A DNA stretch of 64,000 nt from the NCBI GenBank assembly GCA_963675135.1, contig OY776125.1:41632513-41696512 (forward strand), given 5' to 3'. Below, piece by piece: positions 41,657 through 52,048 of the stretch; the first letter of the stretch is position 1, and each line of letters starts with the position of its first letter. The notes beneath the pieces are model-generated. The model worked only from the letters and a program-made list of their open reading frames with translations, had not been told where the DNA came from and did not search any database. The position numbers and the translations under genes are program-made. The DNA comes from Galeopsis tetrahit (lineage: Eukaryota; Streptophyta; Magnoliopsida; Lamiales; Lamiaceae).

Positions 41657-42606
41657 TTCCTTGCGGCGCAGGTTATATACCCCTCTAGCTTTAATAAGTA
41701 TACTCTCCCAATACATACACTCCTAAAAAATGGCATATGAATATATGATAAATGTAATCTTCCCAAATTATTCAAATTATCCTCGTCTCTCTTAAATGAG
41801 ATATGTTAAATGCACTTCCCTATTAAAATCATACTTTATTTTTTTCACCCCTTTTTTATCTCATTATTTCAAAACCCTAAATTCTTCCTACCTCACAATA
41901 CTCCCACCAATCGCCCGCTGCCCACACACCGTCGACGCGCCACCCACAAGCTTCCGTGCCGCCCCCTCTCTTATGTAAACGGTCGCACGACGCCGCCCCA
42001 CCACATCAGCCGGCCGCCTCACCCTCCATTCTCTAACCACGACCCTTTCTCGCTGTAGAAACAGAAAAAAAAAAAAATTAAAACTCGCCGCCGCTCATCC
42101 CCACCCCAATAGTCGGCCTCCGCGCTCGCAGGTGTTCTAACAAGTTTTTTTTTTTAAATTCGTCGAACTTGTGTCGTATAGATGCACTAATGTCGACAAT
42201 AGTGCATATATTCGATTAAATTTTGTCGAAATTTTTAATTTTTTTGATAAACTAGTGTCAATCGTATGCATTATTATCGACAATAATGCATACGATCGAC
42301 ACTGCTTTGTCGAAAATATGTTTTTAATTTTTATTTCATGTTTTGAAATTTTTGTGATATTTTGTGATGCTTTTGGTTAGGGTTCGAAATTTCTATGATT
42401 TTTTTGTTGAAAATGTGGTGGTGTTCTTCGTCGGAGGTGGCGGCTGCTATTAGGGTTAGGGTTTAAAAGTGGAGGGAATGTGTATTTATCAGGATCATTT
42501 TAATATATTTTAGTATAAGGATAATTTAGATATTTTACATGATTATTTAATTAGTAAATGGGAATGGGGAGTATATTTAACAAAGTTGAGGGGTATATTT
42601 CCTTGC
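41657..42606 (+). mobile_element. Putative inverted-repeat element (about 0.95 kb)
   Basis: ATATACCCCTCTAGCTTTAA at 41675 faces its near reverse complement ending at 42598 (TTAACAAAGTTGAGGGGTAT). TTCCTTGC is found on both sides (41657-41664, 42599-42606) and may be an eight-base duplication, although the left repeat would then begin ten bases inside. The interior has a CT-rich/GC-rich part, short frames and a strong hairpin. Class uncertain. Confidence 0.4.
42255..42302 (+). repeat. 21-base inverted repeat hairpin
   Basis: Arms GTGTCAATCGTATGCATTATT and 42282-42302 pair at 20 of 21 positions around the six-base loop ATCGAC. A weaker relative (ATGCACTA...TAGTGCAT) lies near 42182-42207. Confidence 0.75.
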
Positions 42607-43235
42607 TTTCCATCAAAACTCGAGCCCATATCTAAACCAAGTCCGATCCTCTTTTTTTATTCTCTTCAAACACGGGGACTCGTCAATATAATTTTAAAAT
42701 GTTCCAGTTTTATCTGAATTAGACAAGAAAATAAAATATAAGGTAATTGAAGGACATAATTAAAATAGTAAATCGAAAAACGCAATAAAATTTTAAATTA
42801 ATTCTCAAATAATACTTAATTAGAGCACTAAAATATGCAATACTCACCACAAACATTTTGCATGATTCGGGAAAATCATTAATCAACATCCAGCTCAGTT
42901 TACTTAGATTCGATTTAAAAATAAATAGCTTCATCTAGATAATTAATTTGTTTATTTTAATTTGATGATGAAAGCATGCCTATAAACTTAATAAAGTGAT
43001 GCAATAGTCTTAGGGGAAATTGACCCAATTCATTGGAAAATATATCTGTCACGTCTCATTTGCAATAAAATTTATTACTCTACCTTATTAGTCAAAAGAC
43101 TTTCATGCTTTCTATTTTATCTCTTTAATGCACTTAAGATAAAATCCCAACGTCTACAAACCTCCGAATCAGAGGATCACTATTTTCGTCATCGAACACA
43201 TCCTGTTACTTCCGTGACGAAGATACATATATATA
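42607..43235. other. Stretch without recognisable features
   Basis: AT-rich; one 71-codon frame with no family resemblance. Nothing else to report. Confidence 0.5.
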
Positions 43236-43469
43236 CTCCCTCTGTCCACCTATAAGCTTCACATTTTACCATTTTGGTCCGTCCGTCTATAAACTTTCCA
43301 TACTCTTTTTGGTAAGTACTTTTTTTTAGACATCACTTTATATCTTACTTTTTCTCTCTATCTATCTCCTTCTTCCAATCACATCACTTGTACTATATCT
43401 ATTATTTAATCACTTTTCTTAATCTTTGTGCCAAAAAGTAACGGAAAGCTTATAGGCGGACGGAGGGAG
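43236..43469 (+). mobile_element. Stowaway-type MITE (234 bp)
   Basis: Starts CTCCCTCTGTCCACCTATAA and ends with its reverse complement TTATAGGCGGACGGAGGGAG, flanked by TA on both sides (43234-43235, 43470-43471). The CTCCCTC.GTCC terminus and TA duplication are diagnostic of Stowaway (Tc1/mariner) elements. Confidence 0.85.
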
Positions 43470-44054
43470 TATATATTATTGAGATTAATGCAATATTGGA
43501 ATGTCATTTAATTCTGGTATTAGAAGTGTTCTTGCTACCATAAGTGTTCTTACTATCAGAACTGTTCTTATAAGAACAGTAACTAGCTAGTGTTCTGATC
43601 TTGGAGTTCAGCAAAGTTGAGTAAGGTGTACTCAACTGATAAGGTTTAGTGATCTGATTAGGAGTCAACTAATCTGATAAGAGTTTAGACAAATCTGCTG
43701 ATGCAAGTCATCTGAAGTCAGATCAGTAGAGTTGGGTCTCAAGTCTGCTAAAGCCAACTCAGCTGATCCCAAGTCTGCTGAGGTCAAGTGTGCTGATTTT
43801 CAGTTTCAGAAGTTAGTTTATTTCTATTAGTTTGTTAGGTAGTTAGTTTGTTGGTAGCAGTTTCAACTTGCATTGTACATCTATAAATACACCATCTAGT
43901 GCATAGGTCGTAGGTTAGCAAATTCAGAGAGTTTTGAGAGATATCAAGCTTAGTGAATACTTGTAATCTGTAACCTTCATTTGTGATTAGTGAAGAGAGT
44001 CTTCTATCCTCCGTGGACGTAAATCATTTGATCGAACCACGTAAATCCCGAGTC

Positions 44055-45331
44055 GAGAAAATTTCATTTTACGTCGTGTAACTTAGGCCTAATCCATAAT
44101 ATATCCTTTAAGTTTTCACATTTTCAATTTACGTCCTAAGTTGTCCAATTTACATCCTTTTCGGTCCAATTTACGTCCTTTCCACCGGAAAATTGGAAAT
44201 CCGGTCAAATTATCCAATTTACATCATTTATGTTTGAAAATTATAAATTAATAATTAAAAAATTCTGAAAATATCATTAAAAATTAAAAAACCTCATTAA
44301 AAATCTAAAACTCTCATTAAAAACTTATATATTGTGTAAAATAAATATAAAAATCTAAAAAAATTTACAAATTCTATATTCAAAAAATCTGAAAATGTGT
44401 AATTTTTTTTTCTTTCTAAAAACTCATAAAAATAAAAAAAATCTATAATTTCTACAATTCAAGAAATCTGAAAATGTGTAAATTTAATTTTTTTTTTCTA
44501 AAAACTCATAAAAATAAAAATATCTATAAATTAAAAAATTTTAAATGTTTAAAATAAAAAATTCCACAATTTTAAAAATATCGTGAAAATGAATTTGGAA
44601 CGGTTTCAAAATCGATCAAGGTGTGGAACTTCCACTCAACCTCGACGGTGAGTTGGAAAATCTCGTGGGACCCAAAATTTTTTGGAGTTCGAGCAAAACT
44701 TTAATGCTAGACGAGTTTGAATCAAGTCTGATTTTTAATGAAATGTTAATAATTTTTATTATTCTTATTAGATTTTTAGAATTAGTAATTTTTTATCTAC
44801 ACATTTTTTATAAATTAATTATATTTTTAGAGTTTTTAGAAATTTTAATGAGATTTTGAATTTTTAAATTACACCTTTTCCATTCTTTTAATTGTAGAAT
44901 TTTTTATTTTTTATATTTTCAAAATTTTAGAATTTTAGAATTTTTTTATTTTTATTTTACACATTTTATAATTTGTAATGATATTTTCGAAATTTTAGTG
45001 ATATATTTTGAATTTTATTTTACACATTTTATATTTTTTTATTTTAATGAGATTTTTGGATTTTTAATGATACTTTTATAGATTTTTTTATATCTTTAAT
45101 AGGATTTTTAGAAAATTTTAATTATTAGATTTTAATTTTCAAACTTAAAGGACGTAAATTGGACTATTTGGCCGGAATTCCAATTTATTCCTCACATTCC
45201 AGTGAGTTTTAAAATTTTCCGGCGGAAAGGACGTAAATTGGACCAAAAAGGACGAAAATCGAAAAAGTAAAAACTTAAAGGATATATATTGGATTAGGCC
45301 TAAGTTACAGGACGTAAAATGAAATTTTCTC
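44055..45331 (+). mobile_element. Element H: Mutator-like element with long terminal inverted repeats (1277 bp)
   Basis: GAGAAAATTTCATTTTACG at the left and its reverse complement at the right form inverted repeats of about 62 bases (44055-44116, 45270-45331), with weaker pairing further inside carrying repeated CAATTTACGTCC words. The flanks are both ATCCCGAGTC (44045-44054, 45332-45341), a 9-10 base duplication. The centre is AT-rich with no transposase. Sits in the 5' LTR of G. Confidence 0.8.
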
Positions 45332-45341
45332 ATCCCGAGTC
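45332..45341. repeat. Target site duplication of element H, right copy
   Basis: ATCCCGAGTC, identical to 44045-44054. Confidence 0.85.
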
Positions 45342-45483
45342 TTATTTTGTTTTCTTTATTCGTTTCAATTCTTTGCATTTCTAGTGATCTTGGTTTATCA
45401 TTTGTGAGGAATTGCTAAGTGGATACAATTCCATAACAATTGGCGCTGTTTGTGAGAAGTCGAACATAATCAAGAATCAAGAA

Positions 45484-46297
45484 ATGGGCTCTGTAAAGTT
45501 GGAGATAGAGAAATTCAATGGTAAGACAGATTTTGGTTTATGGAAAGTCAAGATGAAGGCTCTACTGTCACACCATGGGCTGAAAGAGGCCATTACTCCT
45601 CCTGACCCTGCTGTATCCGATGCAGACAAGGCCAAGAAAGAAGAACTTATGGATAAAGCTTACAACATTGTTGTTATAAGTTAGGGAGATAATGTTTTCA
45701 GAGAAGTTATGAAGGAGAAGGATGTTGCTGGAGTATTTGAAGCATTAGATGATCTGTATTTGGCACAATCTTTGTCAAATCAGATATTTATGGAAATGAA
45801 GCTCAATAATTTCAAAATGTCAGATGACAAAACCCTTGATGAGCAGTTAATAGAGTTCATGCAGGCAGTTGATGATCTTGAAAATGTTGGAATTACCTTG
45901 GAAGATCACAAGAAGTCTTTTCTACTCTTAGAGGCATTGCCACCTTCATATGCAACTTCAAAGATGCTTTGCTGATTACCAAGGAGGGTAAGGCAAAATT
46001 CAAAGAAGTTTTGTCTATACTGAAGACCAAGAGTTTACATGTAGCAAACTCAACCAAGAAGACAAAGAACCAATTGAGTGTCTTAATATCAAACTGAAGA
46101 ATGACAAGAAAGGAGGGCAAGACAAGAAGTTCCATGCCAAGCCAAATCAGAAAAGAAATGGATATGTATCCAAGAACAAAGCTTGCTACAAATGCCATAA
46201 AGAAGGACATTTCATAAAAGATTGTCCTGAGCATAAGAAGTCTACTGATCCTGCTGAAGTTGATGTAGCAGAGGCAAAAGGATATGATAGTGCAGAA
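45484..46297 (+). pseudogene. Element G gag remnant
   Basis: From ATG 45484 (MGSVKLEIEKFNG) the Copia gag domain is readable: FGLWKVKMKALLSHHGL, VFEALDDLYLAQSL, LPPSYATS. A TAG at 45682-45684 and a frameshift near 45963 break it. The CCHC knuckle CYKCHKEGHFIKDC (about 46184-46231) is in frame with the protease that follows. So gag and pol were one frame, as is usual for Tnt1-like elements. Confidence 0.8.
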
Positions 46298-48074
46298 GTG
46301 ATGAGCATAACAGATAGCAAACTTGTTAATGAATGGGTGTTGGATTCTGGATGTTCATTTCACATGTGTCCTACCAAATCTTGGTTTCAAAACCTGGAAA
46401 TGATGGATGGTGGATCAGTTCTGTTGGGTAATGATGAAAGCTGCAATGTGAGAGGAATTGACACTGTGAGGGTGAAGATGTTTAATGATAAACATGTGAT
46501 CCTGACCAATGTCAGATTTGTTCCAGATTTGAAGAGAAAACTTATATCTCTTGGCCCACTAAATGCTTTGGGTTATGAATTCAAGACAGAAAGAGGATGT
46601 CTGATTGTTACCAAAACTGATAGAATAGTGATGCAAGGGAATAAGTCTAATGGGTTATATTCTTTAATTGGTGAGACAATCACAGGTGCTGCTGATGTTA
46701 CCATGAGTTCCGAGGATGCTATGCTTTGGCATAAGAGGCTAGCACATGTGGGAGAGAAAGGTCTGATGGAGTTATCCAAGAAGGGAGCATTCCACCAGAA
46801 GACATTAAAAAACCTGGAGTTTTGTGAGCTGTGTATTCTTGGCAAGACCAAGAAGAACTCATTCCAGAAGGGTAAGCACACTACAAAGGAGTTGCTGGAT
46901 TATGTTCATTCAGATGTCTGGGGGCCATCAAGAAATGAAACCATTGGTGGAGATAAGTATTTCATGTCCATTATAGATGACTATTCTAGAAAAGTTTGGG
47001 TGTTCATTCTCAAACAGAAGAGTGAGGCCTTTACAAAATTCAAAGAATGGCTACTTGAGATAGAGAACAAGAAAGGAAAGTCCTTAAAACATTTGAGGAC
47101 AGATAATGGCCTTGAGTATCTATCAACTGAATTCAATGAATTTTGTAAAGAGAAGGGCATTTCTAGGCATAGAATTGTCCCTCTTAATCCACAACAAAAT
47201 GGATTAGCAGAGAGAATGAATAGAACTATTCTAGAACGGGTCAGATGCATGTTAGCTGATGCTAAATTACCTTAAAGTGTTTGGATGTCAGGCATATGCA
47301 CATATTAGACAGGATAAGCTTGAGCCAAGGGCTCTGAAATGTATATTCATTGGCTATCTAATAGGTGTCAAGGGCTATATATTGTGGTGCCTTGAACCAG
47401 GTCATAAGAAACTAATAATCAGCAGAGATGTTGATTTTAATGAGAAGGTAATGGGATATCCTCACAATGGAAATTCCCATGACCTAGATGGAAGAATTGT
47501 AAATGAATCAGAAGAGAGTTTCTCAGCTGAGGTGGAGTTTCCCACATCAGAAGAGTTGGCACCAGAGGAGGTGGAAAACTCTACTGATCTTGGAAATGAC
47601 ACACCAGATGAGGTTGTTCCAGAACAGGTACCAGAAGATGATGCCATGGAGGACAACCTTGCTGATTTGAGAAATTACAGTCTTGCAAGAGATAAGCTCA
47701 AAAGGCAGATTCATCCCCCATCTAGGTTTGGTCAGACTGATCTTGTGTCATATGTTCTGATCACAACAGAAGAGGTGGAACATTATGAGCCAAGAAACTA
47801 TAGGGAAACTATCACTAGTCCTGAAAGAGAGCAGTGGATAGTAGCCATGTCAAAAGAGTTGCAATCCTTAGAGAAGAATGAGACCTGGATCCTTGTGGAG
47901 AAGCCAGACAACCAGAAGTTGGTCAGCTGCAGGTGGCTATTCAAGAAGAAGCTTGAAGTTGGATTTGGTGGTGCTAGAGAGCACATCAGATTCAAGGCTA
48001 GGTTGGTGGCAAGAGAATTCACACAAAGAGAAGGCATACACTTCAATGAGGTATTCTCTCCTGTTGTTAAACAT
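46298..48074 (+). pseudogene. Element G pol remnant (protease, integrase, start of RT)
   Basis: Protease WVLDSGCSFHMCP with intact D-S-G; pre-integrase LWHKRLAHVG...CELCILGK; integrase with HSDVWGP, RTDNG and QNGLAERMNR. At about 47272 a deletion removes the C-terminal part of integrase and shifts the frame; the next frame (from 47259) has KVFGCQAYAHI, FIGY and then an RT start (ETWILVEKPDNQKLVSCRW, FKARLVARE). It ends at FSPVVKH where element E is inserted. Only one end of RT is present, so no YVDD box is visible. Confidence 0.85.
48070..48074. repeat. Putative target site duplication of element E, left copy
   Basis: AACAT directly before the E LTR inside the RT frame of G; the partner is outside the window. 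Confidence 0.5.
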
Positions 48075-49511
48075 TGTTGGGATTCACCCTAAGCCCCACT
48101 TGATGTTAGAATAGTTTTGATGGCCAAAACACTTAGAGTTTATAAATGTAATAGGATCAACTGACTTTGTATAGAACAACTTAGACTAGTCTTGTGTGAT
48201 CAACTGTATTGATATCAGCTGATTAGCACAGCCCCGGCTTACATGCGCACCCTCAAGATGAGAAGAGTAGAAGGCATGAAGACTAGAAGATCCTTGAAGA
48301 CCAGATAAGTAAGGTGCTTGTATACCTACTTAACTGATGGAGTCCAAGATTGAAGATGGCCTAAAACAGGTTACTGAATTGCCAGATCAGAAGAGTGTTA
48401 CTCGACTGATATCAGAAGACAGAAGACTTAAGGCCAGACGAGTAGTCAGAAGACTATGAGTGAAGATCAGAAGACTAAGTGCTCGTCCAGGACTCGGCTG
48501 ATTCCCAAAGTCATCTTGCAATTTGAATGAAGACTTACCTTACTTAGAAGATTGACATGATCCCAGGATTGAAGCAATCAAGCGGCTGGAATCAAGCCAA
48601 CATGGAAAGATTGCCCCAACGGCTAGTCAACTCCAACGGCTAGTTGCAAGCAATCACCACTATAAATATAAGAGGATGAAAAATCACAAGTACGAAGTCA
48701 CAACGAGAGAATTCAACAAGCCAAGCAAGCAATCAAGCAAAAAGCCATACTGTTTAAGAGTTCTCAAAGAGCCAGAATCCATAAGAACATCCTTAGCTCT
48801 TAAGTGATTTCTATCCAACCCAAGAACCTGAATCGTATTCATATTGTAAATCCATTGATTTAGGCATATTGGTTAAGCATATTATAAGCTTGAACCATTA
48901 GTTGGAAACATTCAAAAACCCCAAACCCCCACCGAAAGGTTAAAGTTTTTGAACCCCTGCAAAGTGCAAGTGCTTAAAATCACTTGTGGAGACCATAGCA
49001 GTTAGGACTGCTCAGATCTCAAAGTCCTACCCTTGGGACTATAAAGGATAAGCCCTTGTAATTTTTGGTAAATTAAAGGGATTAAACTTCACGTTAGGAC
49101 GTGAGAGTGGACGTAGGATCGTATATCCGAACCACTATAAACCTGGTGTTATTTATCTTTCTGCACTTTACATTATTGTCATTTCCATACATTTTATAAA
49201 GTGCATACTGTGATTTCAACTATCTTCAAAACAAGGCCATAACTTTCAAACCAGCATCAGTTGAGTATTTTCATTAAGTAAACAACTTGGCATTTTCAAA
49301 AGAAACTAAAGAACGAGTCTAATCAAGGCCTACCTAACTTCCGCATTGAAACTCTTCATCAGATCACTATAGTCATCTGGTCCAGCAGACCTGTAGTCCA
49401 GTTGACATAGAAATCAAAAGAGGTTCCCAACTCTCTTGAAAAAGTTTTAAAGTCTATTCACCCCTCCCCTCTAGACTTTAATCCCATTCACTACTCGTTC
49501 AGGGACCAACA
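48075..49511 (+). repeat. Element E 5' LTR (1437 bp)
   Basis: Begins TGTTGGGATTCACCC (six bases shorter here than D) and ends GGGACCAACA. Same family as the D LTR but visibly more diverged. TATA box at 48661-48668 and twin MSA matches upstream. Confidence 0.9.
48615..48668 (+). promoter_or_regulatory. E LTR promoter core: twin MSA matches plus TATA box
   Basis: CCCAACGGCTA (48615-48625) and TCCAACGGCTA (48632-48642) fit YCYAACGGYYA, followed by CACTATAAATATAAG with TATAAATA at 48661-48668. Same spacing as in both D LTRs. Confidence 0.6.
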
Positions 49512-49513
49512 AG

Positions 49514-49525
49514 TGGTATCAGAGC
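49514..49525 (+). promoter_or_regulatory. Element E primer binding site (tRNA-iMet)
   Basis: TGGTATCAGAGC two bases after the LTR. Confidence 0.95.
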
Positions 49526-49642
49526 AGTGGTTCTAACGGACTACTGTCTCTAGATTATCAGAAGACTTGAGAGAGTCTTTCTGTAGTCCTCTTGAACAGA
49601 TCTTTTTCTTTTGAAAAACTTGCTTTTGAAAATTCATACAGC

Positions 49643-52048
49643 ATGAGTGCTAATATGCGTAAGTTGCCTAAGTTTTCAGTGGAGGATTATGATTACTGGA
49701 AGATCAGGATGAGGAAGAATCTTACATCAGTCCACTACAAGATGTGGTCAGTAATCACAGAAGGCCCAATCACCGTCATGGCAGTCAACACTGCAAATGG
49801 TGATCCAGAAGTTCCAGTTGGAGAACTAGCCCCCAAGCCAATGAAGGACCTCACACTAGAAGAAATGAAGCAATCAAATCTTGACAACATTACTCAAGAC
49901 TACATCATGCAAACTCTTCCAAATGAGTACATTGCAAAAGTAATCAATTGTGAGACAGCTAAAGATATGTGGGATGCTCTAGCACTTCTCTGTGAAGGAA
50001 CTGAGCTGATCAAGGAAAGTAAACTATCAACAGCAGTAAAGAAGTTTGAACACTTCAAGATGCAGCCAGAAGAGTCTATTGATCAGTTAGACAATAGATT
50101 TACCAAGATCATAAATGAGATTGAATCCCTAGGCAAGAAATACACAAATAGAGAGAAAAACTTGAAGATCTTAGACTCTCTAACCAAGAAATGGAGACTC
50201 AAAAAGACCATCATCAAAGATACTCAAGATATCAAGATATGGTCTACTCAAACTCTGTTTCAGAACCTCAAAGCTCATGAGTATGATCTTGAAAGAGAAG
50301 AAAACTCAGAAAATGATGAGCCTACTGCAACCCCACCTACCTCCAAGACTGTAGCTTTCAAGGCAGCAAATACAAAAGCTGCAAGCACCTCAACTGGCAA
50401 GACCTCACTGAAAACAGAAGACTTTGAAGGATCAGATATGAGTCTGAAAGAGCAAATGGCTCTTATGATCAAGAGATTCGAAAGGGTGAACACTCTCAAC
50501 AGCAAATATAGAAAATTCTACAAGAATTATAAAAGATGTGGTTCATCCTCTAGAGAATCTAGATAAAGAACACCAGAAAGGTATCCTAGAAAGGATATGG
50601 AGTCATCTGACAGCCGAGGCTCCAGAAGAAGATATGCCACTCCTCCAAGGAAAGGCAGTTCAAATCAAAAACCTGGAGCATGCTTCAATTGTCACAAACC
50701 AGGACATTATGTCTATGAATGTCCTGAGCTGAATTTAGATGACAAAGAAGAAAGAAGACCAAGAAGAGACAGAAGAAATTCAGATAAGCAAGCAATGGTG
50801 ACTGAAGAATCTGAATATCAAAGCGATGAACTTCCAACATCACCAGACTATCAAATCTTCTCAGATGATTCAGATGATCTAGCTATGATGGCCATATGTG
50901 AAAATGAGGTAAATTCCTACACTACTACTTTCCATTCACCTATTTTTTCACAAACAAATGATATAAACTCATCTGAAGGAGAATCAGAAGACACCTATTA
51001 TCAATCTTTAAGAAAGGTAAAAGGTGATCTGGATATTGCCACTAGAGCTTTTATAGAAGTGGAAGAGGAGAATAAGGATTTAAGGAAAGAAATTGCTAGG
51101 TTGAAAAAGGCTAAGTTTGATAACACCCCTGAGTTGGTCACAATGAATGAAAGATTGACCAAAGAAGTGGAACTTCTTAAGGAAGAAAATACCACAACAA
51201 CTCAGTTATATGAGGGGATGTTAGAAACTCAAGCCTTAGAAACCAAGGAATTTTGTATACTACAATCTAAGTTCGATGACCTCTTCCAAGCACACAAGCT
51301 CTTAGAAAAGGAGAAGGAATGCCTAAATCAAAAGATATCAGAGTTCAATAAAGCATCTACTACTATTGAAAGTATCTCTGAATATTATAGATCAAATGGC
51401 AATAAGATGGGTTTTGGCTATGAACTTAATCCATCAACATCCTCTCCAGCTGGGGGTAGTACACCTAATCAGTGCACTACTCAGACACATGATAAGGGTG
51501 AGTGTTCTAAACACAATGAACCTAATATGAACCAAAAGACATCTATACCAGCTAAGGTTAACTATCCCAACTCCAAAAATGAAAAGAGACAAGTTAACCC
51601 CAAACATGCATAGAGGAACAACAAACAACCTAGACCATCTCGACTGAGACAGTCTCAGCTGTATGCTGCTCCAGCCAAGAAGAAGAAATCTTCTTCACAC
51701 AAATCTGTTCTCTTTGCACCCCCTATCTCTTATGATATTGTGAGAACAGAGGAGTATGGTCCATATAATCGTGTACATCGTCCAGCTAATGCACCCAGGC
51801 CGAATGTAACTAGTCAAAAGATAATGTATGTTCACTCCTATAAAAGGAAACGATTTGACTATTACTTAGCTGACACAAATAACAAATCAGACCAGTCCAA
51901 GGTGTTAACTGGTAAGATTTGGTTCTGTGATGCCCGAGGGAAACAACTCAAATGTTCAAGGTTGTTCAAACGACCAATGTATATGTGGGTTCCCAAGGGT
52001 AGTACTAACACCCAAGGACCCAAGACAAAATGGGTACCTAAGACTTAA
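49643..52048 (+). pseudogene. Element E gag, with two nonsense changes
   Basis: Start ATG 49643 (MSANMRKLPKF), as in D. The capsid-like domain, Ser/Arg stretch, CCHC knuckle CFNCHKPGHYVYEC and coiled-coil tail are all recognisable in one frame. Stops at 50564-50566 (where D has a Glu codon) and 51611-51613 (D has Gln). The natural end is TAA at 52046-52048 after KWVPKT, the same stop as in D; pol follows in the same frame after the three codons TAA, CCT, TTC. No frameshift along 2.4 kb. Confidence 0.85.

Larger units (their letters stand above)
43479..45438 (+). repeat. Element G 5' LTR-like region, interrupted by element H
   Basis: Contains a TATA box (TATAAATA, 43882-43889), a leader-like region and, after element H, sequence ending AACA at 45438, just before gag of G. 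The left edge is uncertain; no 3' LTR is in the window for comparison. The base string after the end (TGGCGCTGTTTGTGAGAA) is not the usual tRNA-iMet site. Contains AAGTCTGCTGA-type repeated words. Confidence 0.5.
43479..48074 (+). mobile_element. Element G: decayed Tork/Tnt1-like Copia retrotransposon, 5' part
   Basis: LTR-like region, gag, protease, integrase and the beginning of RT in Copia order. The coding sequence is quite unlike D/E and closer to the Tnt1 type (gag VKLEIEKFNG...LWKVKMK, integrase WGPSRNETIGG). It is cut in RT at 48074 by element E; the remainder should lie right of E, outside the window. Multiple stops, frameshifts and a deletion show age. Confidence 0.8.
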
